Part shown: positions 47,484 through 59,300 of the stretch, piece by piece
Position numbering within the stretch: the stretch's first letter is position 1
Layout of the letters: every line of letters begins with the position of its first letter
Assembly (NCBI RefSeq): GCF_018294505.1
Contig: NC_057808.1
Span: 221,122,069 to 221,186,068, forward strand
Reading direction: 5' to 3'
Source: Triticum aestivum
Taxonomy: Eukaryota; Streptophyta; Magnoliopsida; Poales; Poaceae
DNA: 64,000 nt
The notes under the pieces: generated by a model
The model's input: the letters and a program-made list of their open reading frames with translations, nothing else
What the model was told of the DNA's origin: nothing
Databases searched by the model: none
Position numbers and translations under genes: made by a program

Positions 47484-49407
47484 CTAAGGAAAAGGTCTAC
47501 ATAGAATAATAGGACATGTAGGATTGCAATCTATATCAAGAACAATGAAATCTACGGGCACATAATTCCTGTTTGCAACAATAAGAACATCATTAATTCT
47601 TCCCATAGGTTTCTTAATAGTGGAATCCGCAAGATGCAAATTTAAGGAACAATCATCAAATTCACGAAAACCTAAAACATCACATAAAGTTTTTGGAATT
47701 GTGGAAACACTAGCACCCAAATCACACAAAGCATAGCATTCATAATATTTAATCTTAATCTTAATAGTAGGTTCCCACTCATCATAAAGTTTACTAGGGA
47801 TAGAAACTTTCAGTTCAAGCTTTTCTTCCTAAGATTGCATCATAGCATCAACGATATGTTTCGTAAAAGCTTTGTTTTGATTATAAGCATGAGGAGAATT
47901 CAAAATGGATTGCAACAAGGAAATACAATATATTAAAGACAATTCATAATTAAATTCCTTGAAATCCAAAAGAGTGGGTTCATTGCTATCTAAACTTTTG
48001 ACCTCTCCAATCCCACTTTTATCAACTTTTGCATCAAGATCTAAAAACTCTGAATCATTGGGACGCCTTCTAACTAAAGTTGACTCATCTCCAGTCCCAT
48101 CTTTATTAATATTTACATTGGAAAAAAAGGTTCAATAGGATTCACATCAATCACTTTAAGATCTTCATCATTATTCTCACGGAAACTAGAAGAACACGCT
48201 TTTATAAACCAATTTTTTTCAGCACGCATCTTAGCGGTTCTTTCCTAGCACTCATCAATGGAAATTCTCATGGCTTTGAGAGACTCATTGATATCATGCT
48301 TGGGTGGAATAGATCTAAATTTCAAAGAATCAACATCAAGAGAAATTATATCCACGTTCCTAGCCAAATCATCAATCTTAAGCAATTTGTCTTCAATCAA
48401 AGCATTAAAATTCTTTTGCGAACTTATAAATTCTTTAACACTATTCTCAAAATCAGAGGGCATCTTATTATAATTTCCATAAGAATTGTTGTAGGAATTG
48501 CCATAATTATTAGAGGAATTACTAGGAAACAACCTAGGATTAAAATTACCTTTATACGCGTTATTACCAATATTGTTCCTACCAACAAAATTCACATCCA
48601 TAGATTCATTATTGTTTTCAATCAAAGTAGACAAAAGGCATATCATTAGGATCAATAGGAGCACTCTTATTAGCAAACAATTTCAATAAGTTCATCCATC
48701 TTTCCACTCAAAACATTAATCTCTTCAATTGCATGCACTTTTTTACTAGTGGAAGATCTTTCGGTATGCCATTGAGAATAATTAACCATAATATTATCTA
48801 GGAGTTTAGTAACTGCTCCTAAAGTAATTTCCATAAAAGTGCCTCCTGCGGCCGAATCTAAAAGATTTCTAGAAGCAAAATTCAATCCGGCATAATTTTT
48901 TTGTATAATCATCCACAAATTCGAACCATGAGTAGGGCAATTTCGTATCATCAATTTCATCCTTTCCCAAGATTGTGAAACATGTTCATGATCAAATTGC
49001 TTAAAATTCATAATATCGTTCTTAAGGGAGATGATCTTAGCGGGAGGAAAATACTTGGAAATAAAAGCATCTTTACACTTATTCCATGAATCAATACTAT
49101 TTTTAGGCAAAGATGAAAACCAAGTTTTAGCACGATCTCGAAGTGAGTACGGAAATAGCTTCAATTTAACAATATCATTATCCACATCTTTTTTCTTTTG
49201 CATATCACACAAATCAATGAAATTATTAAGATGAGATGCGTCATCTTCATTGGGAAGGCTGGAAAATTGATCTTTCATAACAAGATTCAGCAAAGCAGTA
49301 TTAATTTTACAAGATTCCGCATTAGCATCGGGAGCAATCGGAGTACTAATAAAATCATTATTATTGGTGTTGGAAAAGTCACACAATTTGGTATTATCTT
49401 GAGCCAT
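47484..49407 (-). pseudogene. Sabrina-like gag and protease (broken)
   Basis: Gag starts MAQDNTKLCDF at the ATG complementary to 49405-49407. Its core has LKLFPYSLRDRAKTWF and the following AFISKYFPPAK (about 49030-49140), typical of Athila-type gag. A frameshift lies near 48680; the frame then carries an Asn/Ser-rich stretch and stops at TAG 48245-48247. The aspartic protease core (CDLGASVSTIP) lies near 47695-47729, and the frame ends at 47484. Nothing with RT or integrase character follows. Confidence 0.85.
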
Positions 49408-49610
49408 CGCGACAAAGCAAGCAATCCAACACACGAGCACACAAAAAGCAAGCGAAGAAGACGAACGGAAGAGGTGCGAAGAAAAGGCGGATCCTTTTGA
49501 AAATCGTTTTAGAAGTGGGGGAGAGGAAAACGAGAGGCGAATGGCGAATAATGTAATGCGAGGGTGAGAGTTTATGATGGGTACTTGGTATTTCTCGGCT
49601 TGGCGTAGAT

Positions 49611-49630
49611 CTGCCCGGCAACGGCGCCAG
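49611..49630 (-). other. primer-binding site of the Sabrina-like element
   Basis: The minus strand reads TGGCGCCGTTGCCGGGCAG, ten bases inside the 5' LTR boundary. It is the same tRNA-Asp type as the Athila-type element. Confidence 0.88.
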
Positions 49631-49640
49631 AAATTATTCC

Positions 49641-51228
49641 TGCTACCTCTTGAGCTTGCATTGGTTTTTCCCTTGAAGAGGAAAGGGTGATGCAGCAAAG
49701 TAGAGTAAGTATTTCCCTCAGCTTTTGAGAACCAAGGTATCAATCCAGTAGGAGACAACGCGCAAGCCACCGAATACCTGCACAAACAAATACCAACTTG
49801 CACCCAACGCGATAAAAGGGTTGTCAATCCCTTCACGGTTATTTGCAACATGAGATCTAATAGAGATGAATAAAAGGTAAAGTAATATTTTTCGTATTTT
49901 TGATTTATGGAATGAAAAGTTAAAGATTGCAAAGAAAGTAAATAGGAAACTAAAGTTGTAGATCGGAAACTTATATGATGGAAAATAGACCCGGGGGCCA
50001 TAGGTTTCACTAGAGTCTTCTCTCAAGATAGAAATTATTACGGTGGGTGAACAAATTACTGCCGAGCAATTGATATAAAAGCGCAAAGTTATGACGACAT
50101 CTAAAGCAATGATCATGAATATAGGCATCACGTCCGTGTCAAGTAGACCGAAACGATACTGCATCTACTACTATTACTACACACATCGACCGCTATCCAG
50201 CATGCATCTAGAGTATTAAGTTCATAAAGAACGGAGTAACGCCTTAAGCAAGATGACATGATGTAGAGGAATTAACTCAAGCATTATGATGAAAACCCCA
50301 TCTTTTTATCCTCGATGGCAACAATATAATACGTGTCGGTTCCCCTTCTGTCACTAGGATCGAGCACCGCAAGATTGAACCCAAAGCTAAGCACTTCCCC
50401 CATTGCAAGAAAAACCAATCTAGTTGGCCAAACCAAATCGATAGTTCAAAGAGACTTGCAAAGATATCAAATCATGCATATAAGAATTCAGAGAAGATTC
50501 AAATAATATTCATAGATAAGCTAATCATAAATCCACAATTCATCGGATCTCGGCAATCACACCGCAAAAGAGTAGTACATCGAATAGATCTCCAAGAACA
50601 TCGAGGATAACTTTGTATTGAGAATCAAAGAGAGAGAGAAGAAGCCATCTAGCTACTAGCTATGGACCCGTAGGTCTGTGGAAAACTACTCACGCTTCAT
50701 CGGAGAGGCAATGGTGTTGATGTAGAAGCCCTCCGTGATCGAATCCCCCTCCGGAAAGACGCCGGAAAAGGCCCCAAGATGGGATCTCACGGGTACAGAA
50801 GGTTGCAGCGGTGGAAAAGTGGTTTCGTGGCTCCCCTGGAAGTTTTTGGGATATTTGAGAATATATATAGGAGGAATATCTAGGTCAGGCGGTCAACTAG
50901 GGGCCCACAAGGTCCGGGGGCGCCCTACCCCCCTGGGCGTGCCCTCCACCCTTGTGGCCGCCTCGTGGCTCTTTTGACTTGCACTCCAAGTCTCTTGGGC
51001 GTCTTCTGGTCCAAGAAAAATCATCGCGAAAGTTTTATTCCATTTGGTATTCCTTTTCTACGAAACTGTAAAACAAGGAGAAAAACAGGAACTGACACTG
51101 GGCTCTAGGTTAATAGGTTAGTCCCAAAAATCATTTAAAATAGCATATTGATGCATATAAAACATCCAAAACAGATAATATAATAGCATGAAACAATTAA
51201 TAATTATAGATACGTTGGAGACATATCA
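49641..51228 (-). repeat. 5' LTR of the Sabrina-like element
   Basis: 1588 bp, with plus-strand ends TGCTACCTCTTGAG and GACATATCA. A TATA-like run (TATATATA near 50864-50871) lies on the minus strand. It shares 320 bp with the 3' LTR piece at 32163-32482. Confidence 0.93.
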
Positions 51229-51388
51229 TGGCTCCTGGCCATATTTGTGTTCTACACGGTCCTACTTCCCAACAATTTGCAGATATCATGACCAAGGGCT
51301 TGCCTACGACGTCATTTGAGGAGTTCTGGTCCAGTCTTTGCGTCAGCAATGGTGCCGCTTCGATTGCGGGGGGGGGGGGGATGGGGGC
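51229..51388 (+). pseudogene. 3' end of a copia RNase H
   Basis: Reads HGPTSQQFADIMTKGLP and on to about 51360, the conserved last segment of Ty1/copia RNase H that precedes the stop. It is followed by a G-rich polypurine tract (51367-51387, including a run of about 14 G). The upstream part of the element was displaced by the Sabrina-like insertion at 51228. Confidence 0.85.
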
Positions 51389-51520
51389 TGAGTATATGTG
51401 TTGTGCATATTGTGTATTGGGCCCACCTCCTAGTTTCCTTGTATAGTTGAGGTCGTGGTCCACCGTTATACATCATATACACGTGCGATTGCACCTGAGT
51501 AATACATCGTGCAGTTCTCA
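51389..51520 (+). repeat. short (132-bp) copia LTR
   Basis: Starts TGAGTATATG directly after the polypurine tract and ends GCAGTTCTCA. It contains GAGTAATACATCGTGCAG near its end. It is unusually short for a copia LTR. The partner LTR and the duplication are not in the window, so the right boundary rests on the TG...CA ends only. Confidence 0.6.
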
Positions 51521-51526
51521 TAACAG

Positions 51527-51692
51527 CCACCTTCTTCCTCGGGCGCTTCGCTTGCGACTTCGACCGACCGCCAAAGGGGGTGGAGGAGGCGCTCGTCCTC
51601 GCGCCACGGCCACCTTCTTCCTCGGGCCCTTCGCCTCCAACTTCGACCGACCGCCGGAGGGGGTGGAGGAGGCGGCCGTCCTCAAGCCGGCG
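51527..51692. repeat. two imperfect 83-bp tandem repeats
   Basis: Units start at 51527 and 51610 with CCACCTTCTTCCTCGGGC and share CTTCGACCGACCGCC and GGGGGTGGAGGAGGCG. The period of 83 is not a multiple of three, which argues against a coding origin of the duplication. Confidence 0.88.
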
Positions 51693-52709
51693 ACCGCGAC
51701 GGAAGGGAGCATGGCCGCGATGGAAGAAAATGGCACGGCGGGGTTCCATGGACGACATGGTTCCCTTGCCGCTTCCGCTTCACGCCAGCAGCGAAAGGAG
51801 TTGGTGCATCGGCCGCCAGGGGCGCGGGAGGACGAGGCAGCGCCGATGGGGCCGACGGTGTGCCGATCAATGGCCGCGGGAGGCCCATGCAGACGATTGA
51901 AGGAGCGATGAGGCGAGACGGCGCGTGGTCGGGCAACTCGGGGGCACTGGTGGCTTCCTTGCAGGAGATGCGAGCAAGAAGACGAGGTAGTGTTATGTTT
52001 GTGGAAGGTAGGTGTACAGAGTAGTTGTGACGTGTTCCTTCATAATTATGAGGCCTCTCATCATATCTCTAATAGACGCAAGTTGTAGCGTGTTTTTTTA
52101 GAATGCTTAGTGTTGTGGTTAAACCACCTACTCTTCCTTTGAAACCTACTGCATATCATAGCTTAGCTCTGCATAAGTCTTGCGTGTACAATTGAGTGCT
52201 CACCTTTTTTAATTTAATCTTTTTCCTAAATGGCCGCCATCCATTCGACAACGATTTAGGAAGCATGTATTTTGATGGACAACATTAATCGGTTTATCCC
52301 ACAGACAACGTTGTGGGCAAGGATATGGACGCCTTTTGCTTTTGTTTCAGCCTTCTTAAGACAATTTTTATCTTTACATGTCTAATGTTTATTTTGTTTT
52401 TGTTATATGAGTTGCATCTTAGTCGAAAGACCCGTATTGCACCCATTCGTTAGATTTCACTTTTTATAGCCGTTGTAAACATAAATGTTGTTGTTGTGGA
52501 CTACTTCGTTATGTGTGTATTGTTGCTGATAGTTCCACCTGGCGTGCACGTTTCAATGTGTTTGTTGTGTGAAGGTGGCATCTTAGGTTTGTTATTATGC
52601 GGAGGCTAGCGGATGATGCTATATCCGCATAGTGCAGATTTTGGGGTGCTATAGTAGGCGCCTGCGTCAGCTACCAAATTCACCCTACGACAGGAGGAGA
52701 CACACTACA
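51693..52709. other. intergenic, GC-rich then AT-rich
   Basis: 51693-51960 is GC-rich, with overlapping open frames on both strands and no recognisable protein. 51960-52709 is AT-rich. No gene is supported. Confidence 0.5.
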
Positions 52710-52717
52710 ATGTCGTC

Positions 52718-54763
52718 ATGGTAGAGGCGCAACCGAAGGAGCAAACACCATCGGTCTCTGTGTTCAGGATGCTACAAGAGGAGCAAAGGTACAACCTGCA
52801 GCTTCTCGAGCACTAACGACGGCTCGTGGAGGACCAAATCGCCGGTGAGCAGGCGAACAAGCAGGGCATCCCTAAAGGAAATATGCCCCAGATGCAATAA
52901 TAAAGTTGTTATTTATATTTCCTTATATCATGATAAATGTTTATTATTCATGCTAGAATTGTATTAACCGAAAACTTGATACATGTGTGAATACATAGAC
53001 AAAACAAAGTGTCCCTAGTATGCCTCTACTTGACTAGTTCGTTGATCAAAGATGGTCAAGTTTCCTAACCATAGACATGTGTTGTCATTTGATGAACGGG
53101 ATCACATCATTAGGAGAATGATGTGATGGACAAGACCCATCCGTTAGCTTAGCATAATGATCATTAAGTTTTATTGCTATTGCTTTCTTCATGACTTATA
53201 CATATTCGTTTGACTATGAGATTATGCAACTCCTGAATAACGGAGGAACACCTTGTGTGCTCTCAAACGTCACAACGTAACTGGGTGATTATAAAGATGC
53301 TCTACAGGTGTCTTCAAAGGTGTTTGTTGGGTTGGCATAGATCAAGATTAGGATTTGTCACTCCGAGTATCGGAGAGGTATCTCTGGGCCCTCTCGGTAA
53401 TGCACATCACGATAAGCCTTGCAAGCAATGTGACTAATGAGTTAGTTGCGGGATGATGCATTACGGTACGAGTAAAGAGACTTGCCGGTAACGAGATTGA
53501 ACTAGGTATGAGGATATCGACGATCGAATCTTGGGCAAGTAACATACCGATGACAAAGGGAATGACATATGTTGTCATTGCGGTTTGACCGATAAAGATC
53601 TTCGTAGAATATGTAGGAACCAATATGAGCATCCAGGTTCCGCTGTTGGTTATTGATCAGAGACGTGTCTCGGTCATGTCTACATAGTTCTCGAACCCGT
53701 AGGGCCCGCACGCTTAACGTACGATGACGATTTGTATTATGAGTTATGTGTTTTGGTTACCGAAGATTGTTCGGAGTCCCGGATGAGATCACGGACATGA
53801 CGAGGAGTCTCGAAATGGTTGAGAGGTAAAGATTGATATATTGGACGATAGTGTTCGGATACCGGAGTGGTTTCGGAGCGTTATCGGAGTACCGAGGGGT
53901 TACGGAAACCCCCCGGGGAAGGTAATGGGCCTACATGGGCCATAGGGGAGAGAGAGGGCAGCCCACAAGGGGTGGCGTCCCCCCCCCCATGGGCAGTCCG
54001 AATTGGACTAGGGAAAGGGGGGCGCCCCCCTTTCCTTCCCCCTCTCCCTCTCCTTGCCCCTTTCCACCTCAAAGAGAAGAAAGGGGGGCGATTTGGACTA
54101 GGAGTCCTAGTCGGTTTGCCCCCCATGGCGCGCCCCCTAGGACCGGAGGCCTCCTCCCCTCCTCCTTTATATACGGGGGCAGGGGGCACCCCAAAGACAC
54201 ATCAATTGTTCTCTTAGCCGTGTGTGGTGCCCCCTCCACAGTTTACTCCTCGGTCATATTGTCGTAGTGCTTAGACGAAGCCCTGCGCGGATCACATCAC
54301 CATCACCGTCACCACGCTGTCGTGCGGACGAAACTCTCCCTCGACACTTTGCTGGATCAAGAGTTTGAGGGATGTCATCGAGCTGAACGCGTGCAGAACT
54401 CGGAGGTGCCGTACGTTCGGTGCTTGATCGGTTGGATCGCGAAGACGTTCGACTACATCAACCGCGTTAATCTAACGCTTCCGCTTTCGGTCTACGAGGG
54501 TACGTGGATACACTCTCCCCCTCTCGTTGCTATGCATCTCCTAGATAGATCTTGCGTGATCGTAGGAATTTTTTTGAAATTGCATGCTATGTTCCCCAAC
54601 AGTCCCGACCATACTCGCGGTGAATCCGGGCTTCATGAATGAGTAGTGGGCGTTGTACGAGTCCGTGTGCAGCGCCTGTACCATCCACCGCGAGTGGTGG
54701 CAGCTCCGTGTTAACGAGGCGGAGCGTGACCGCCTATCAACGAGATTGCGGCGGAGGTAGGCA
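52718..54763 (+). pseudogene. decayed coding sequence split by a solo LTR, unrecognised
   Basis: The frame from 52718 (MVEAQPKEQTPSVSVF...) reads through LQEEQRYNLQLLEH, a TAA, and RRLVEDQIAGEQANKQG to the LTR insertion at 52872. After dropping one copy of the 5-bp duplication, the same frame goes on at 54607 with TILAVNPGFMNE, a TAG, then WALYESVCSACTIHREWW and a charged stretch up to a stop near 54760. Codon-like continuity across the insertion suggests a real ancient protein. The family was not identified. Confidence 0.45.
52873..54601 (+). repeat. BARE/Angela-type solo LTR
   Basis: 1729 bp in plus orientation, from TAAAGGAAATATGCCC (the first TG has become TA) to TGTTCCCCAACA. Flanks are ATCCC (52868-52872) and GTCCC (54602-54606), a target duplication with one transition. 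It matches the reverse complement of 30433-32162 over its whole length. Confidence 0.92.
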
Positions 54764-56100
54764 GCAAGGCACTGCATGTGGTGGCCGACTGGAACGCCGC
54801 TGACGCCTGCATCTCCTTATCGTGCCGTAATGACTACGATGTCGGACCGTCCAATTCGATCATCGACCTCACTTCCACCGACCACGTCGATGGCCGGTGG
54901 GCGGATTCCGACGAGGGGTAGGTTGTGGGTCACAGACGTATCCCATATCCTACAAAGAGCTGACTAGGGTTGAGTTTATTTTTTTGTTATATGTAAAAAA
55001 AATCTTGATGATATTAATGAAAATACTATGTGCACGTTTATTTGGTGCACTGTATTGAATGATGGGCTCTTTTAAAGCAGTTTGCGGACACGTCCGACAT
55101 TTGGTGTGTGTTTTTTGGCGTATAGCGCTGGAGTTGCTGTAAACACGCACACAGACCCATCAGTAGGCTTGGTCGCTCGCGTTTGGGCCACCCATATCCC
55201 GTCGTTGGGTCCATTCTTGCGCTGCGACGGATCACCTCGCGTCCGCGTCCTAGGCCCGCCCATCCGTTTCAAAAACGGGTTTGGCTCCCCTCTGTCAGTC
55301 AATCACCTAGCTGCCTCAATTCGCAAAAAAAAAAAAAAATCACCTAGCTGCCTCATACGATTGTTTGCGCCACTAGTACGTGCAAATCCAAACGAACGCG
55401 TCCAATCCTGAATGAAATCAGTAGGCCATTAGGCCGGAGCATTTCATGCGGGATGCGACACGGCACGAGAGAGACTACTTGGTCTGGGTGCATCACGAGA
55501 CAAGAGGAACCGTGCAGTCAGTGGCCGGCCCGGCCGTCACTGATTGATTCGAGTTGAAGGAATCAAGGAAGCAACAACGGCGTCAAGGCAAACCGTCCAT
55601 CCTTTCTCGAGCCATCAAGACCGCTAAGCTCTAGCGTAGCGATTATTCAGGTCAGGTCAAACCCCACTGACGCGACGAAAGCCATTCTTTTCTCTTTTCT
55701 GTTTATGCAAGGAAAACAATGCCCATCTTTTTCTCAAAAAAATGCCCATCTTCTTCAGCGAGGATCTTATCGAATCAACCTCTAATTGGAATGCCCCACT
55801 ATTTTCTCAATCAATGTCCCATGCAACAATCTACCATCTATGGATGGATCTTAATCTTCTCTACTACTATTACAATATTTTCAGTCATTTGTACGAGTTA
55901 GGAATTATATGCTTTTTGCGTGAGATTTCAGCTGTTCAAAATGTAGATTTATGTTATGACAGAATTATTAAGTTTCATAGTAGAACATATTTAATCGAGA
56001 CGTGCGTTGAATGTGCATGCTTACTAGTATATACTAGTAGTGCTGTCGTAGTAGCGGGAGTTCTTTTCTTTTTTCTTTTTTTTCCTGAGGGAAAGTGGGA
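54764..56100. other. intergenic region upstream of the kinase gene
   Basis: No gene is supported. It contains a small poly(A) insertion (55301-55355). A short repeat of aatgcccatctt occurs twice near 55720-55755. Nothing else was recognised. Confidence 0.5.
55301..55355. repeat. 18-bp duplication flanking a short poly(A) insert
   Basis: AATCACCTAGCTGCCTCA occurs at 55301-55318 and 55338-55355. Between them is ATTCGC plus a run of A. Direct repeats of this length around a poly(A) tail are the mark of LINE-mediated target-primed insertion, here with almost no cargo. Confidence 0.8.
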
Positions 56101-56103
56101 GTT

Positions 56104-56112
56104 CTATAAAAG
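56104..56112 (+). promoter_or_regulatory. TATA box of the kinase gene
   Basis: CTATAAAAG, about 290 bp upstream of the ATG. It is followed by a pyrimidine-rich leader (56245-56330). Confidence 0.65.
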
Positions 56113-56394
56113 AACAAAATGTCAGCACCCGGAGAACCGGGCCTGCATGTCCCCCGGAGATCCAAAGACTAGACACAAAATCTCGCGCTAGCCTGGCTGG
56201 AACCGGACACGGCTTTCCGGCCCGGCCCATCCCCATCCGTCAACTAACCTCCCCCCTCTCTTCATCTTCAAATTAAAAACGAAACCCACGCACCCAACCG
56301 CACCACCTCCTCCTCCTATTCCTCCCCTGTGCCCGCACTTGCCACATCCAGCAGCCCGGAGCAGACCCGCCTCACCTCACCGCAGCAGGCAGCA

Positions 56395-59300
56395 ATGCCT
56401 CCGGACGGCGGCGCGGAGCTGGCGGCGGACGAGCTGCAGAGCCTCAGCTTCGGCTCCTCCGAGCGCTCCCGCTCCGCCTCCACCGTCTCCACCGCCACGG
56501 CCTCCTGCTCCACCTCCTCCTCCTCGGGGCCAATCGGCGTCCCCGCGCCGCGCTCCTCCGCCCTCGCCCCGCGCCTCGGCACGGTGCAGCTCTCGGACAT
56601 CCGCTTCGTGCGGAGGCTCGGGGCCGGGGACATCGGCAGCGTCTACCTGGCCGAGGTGAAGGGCAAGGGCGGGGCGCTGGTGGCGGCCAAGGTGATGGAC
56701 CGGAAGGAGCTCCAGGGCCGGAACAAGGAGGGCCGCGCGCGCACGGAGCGCGAGATCCTCGAGGCCGTCGACCACCCGTTCCTCCCGTGCCTCTACGGGG
56801 TCGCCGAGGGCGAGCGCTGGTCCTGCCTCCTCACCGAGTTCTGCCCCGGCGGCGATCTCCACGTCCTCCGCCAGAGGCAGCCGCACCGCCGATTCTCCGA
56901 GGCCGCCGTCAGGTATGTACGCCACCTCCTCCTTCCTCACAACTACATATGCATTCATGCACTTAATTACACCTCGAAAAATCGAACTTTTTCATAGTCT
57001 CTGTTTCTGTCTCTGTGGAAGCAAAAAATTTCAACAAGTGCAAGGTTTGATCGGATTTTATTAGGCTAAAACCAACGGTGAAGTAGCTATACTAGTGATC
57101 ACATAGCCTTTCCGGTTCCGGAGAAGAATGTGGCCGGTTTCCTGCGCGTTCTACTCCAGTCGGCTTCATCTGTTTCACTTTGCCGTTTCTCTGTTCCCCC
57201 ACTTTTGCCATAGTTTAATTAGAGTACTCCATTTTTAAGGATCTAGTGGACGCAAAGCCCAGTTCCGCGCATGGTTCCGCTGGCCCCATGTGTCTTCGGT
57301 TGGGCACGCATCTGTCTATTCATATGGAGTACATGTCTAGCCACAGCCCACAGTGCCCCTCATCCTGAAAACACAAGGCATAATAATATAACATCGATTG
57401 CTGCTGCCCCTTTGGATGGATCCTTAACCAAGATGGCAGACACCATGGAGATAGCTTCCTTAACAGCACACGACCGTGACACATGAGGATGATACCGTTT
57501 TGCAAAACGGAGCCATGAATTAATGAAATAAACATCCAAACGACGACATCTTGCCCTGTTTCTTCGCATTCATGGGCCATCCCGTCGATATCTTCCATGG
57601 CGTGCTGTTGGGTCCAGCTGCTCTCACTGTCGCGTCGCCAACAACAGTTTCTTGGCTGCTGATCATGCTCTCGGCTCTGAATCCAGCCAGCGGCCACACA
57701 GCTGCACGCCCACATTATCATCTTGCAGTGACTAGTCAGTCAGTCGGTCAGGAAGTGTTTGCAAGTGGAGACCGGCAGCGCCCGCCCTGAAACCAAGCCT
57801 GCCCATGCGGAAGCGAAGAAAAGCTGGGCTTGGCATATGCGCTTGCATGCTTCCCTCCTTTGCCGCATCTCTCCCTTTTTCTCGTCATTTTGTGCCTGCC
57901 GACGATATACGGACACTGATGTTACTTCATTCCGGAATAGACTTAAAATAGCATTATTCCCCGGCCGTATGTGCATCTATCGCTATGGACGAGAAGAAGA
58001 AAGAAGGCAAAAAACACGGCCTGGCCTTTACTAAAATGTGCAGTAAAGATAAGAAACAGCACTGGTAGTATTGGTGGCTACGATTGCTCCATTACAGCGT
58101 CATGTGGCTCTATCAATTTACCCGCTAGTCCGGCCATCATGCATTCATGCTGGCCACTGCATTCACTCGTAGAGTCCTCCTCAAACTCAACACATATAAG
58201 TAACGTACGTACTACTAGTTCTAATTGAACTTACATAAGGATGTTCCTCTCTTTTCATGTTTCTGTTAGTAAAAAAAAACACTCGTAACGCGCCCGTGTG
58301 AGTGGCGTGGCAAGGCATCACTAGGCAGATGAAAGGGAGAAGGAAGGCGTGATGTTGGAACAAACTATATGAATTCACGGGACAATAATGTCTTTCTTTG
58401 CTTAGACTTTGTGTACTAGAAACATACGAAAAGGAGAAGAATAGGAGAGTGAAGCATGGATTCATGAACGAGCGGCCGAAAATATATATAGCAACAATAA
58501 CATATGCTTTCGGCGGGCGCCATTGTGTGCACGCACTCCGTTAAAAAGCCCACGTCGTACAACGTACTCCCGCACACATACAGCCTTGCGAACGACGTGC
58601 ACTCCAGCAGAAATGAAGCCTCGTTTCACGGGGCAGCGCTAGTTGTTGCTATGGTACGAGCACTAGCAGTAGCCAGCGGTAGGCAGTAGTAGGTAGGTGT
58701 AGTTTCTATGCAAGGGCGTCGTGAATTTGGGTGGTACCTGCAACAGTGTTACTACCATAAACGTGTGGTGTGGCATTATGGCAAGGCCGGTCGCCGTATC
58801 CGTTGCCGGTGATGCACACGAGCCGCCCACGGTCCCTCCGCCCCCGTGCTACGGCGCCGGAACCGGTCGCGGAACATGGCTTTTAAAATATACTCCCGCC
58901 CTCATAAAACACCGGTGCGTGCATCTGCTGTGCTTCCTTCCTTGGTCAAGACTCGACCCAAGAGAGGCCGGCTTTTATTAACCCCCCATGTGGTTTGCCA
59001 AGAATCACAGCTCTGAAACACACGCACAGCACAGACACAGGGCACGTACCGTAAGGACTAAGCTAATTAACCCGAGGAAGTGTCAATGGAGTGCACACAT
59101 GATGCTCGCCATTAAACTAGGCTCCACCCCAACGTGCAACGCCCCGGCATCAATGATGCGCTAATTCGAGTACTGTCTCTTGCCTTTCTTCCGCTTCTTC
59201 TGACTTTTTTGCTTGCTAGTAGCAGTACTGGAGCGCACAGTGTCAGGCACCGTGCTAGCTTAGCTAGCTTCACCTATATATGTGTGGATGTGTCTTTTGG

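Larger units (their letters stand above)
32163..51228 (-). mobile_element. Sabrina-like Athila-lineage gypsy element, gag and protease only
   Basis: The outermost element of the stack. The 5' LTR is 49641-51228, the primer site 49611-49630 and the coding part 47484-49407. The 3' untranslated part lies on both sides of the inserted Athila-type element, and a truncated 3' LTR at 32163-32482. No RT or integrase is seen in the roughly 4.3 kb of own internal sequence, so it looks non-autonomous. Its LTR starts TGATA(C/T)GTCTCCAACG on the minus strand. The Sabrina name is from memory. Confidence 0.85.

Noticed and set aside
48670..50010. 446-codon minus-strand frame as one protein
   Set aside because: The part above 49407 lies in the 5' LTR and primer region. 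The gag start is MAQDN at 49407.
51312..51936. Several overlapping frames on both strands in GC-rich DNA
   Set aside because: No frame has a recognisable domain or codon pattern. The tandem duplication and base composition account for them.
56377..56958. 193-codon minus-strand frame over kinase exon 1
   Set aside because: An antisense shadow of a GC-rich exon, with no independent evidence.
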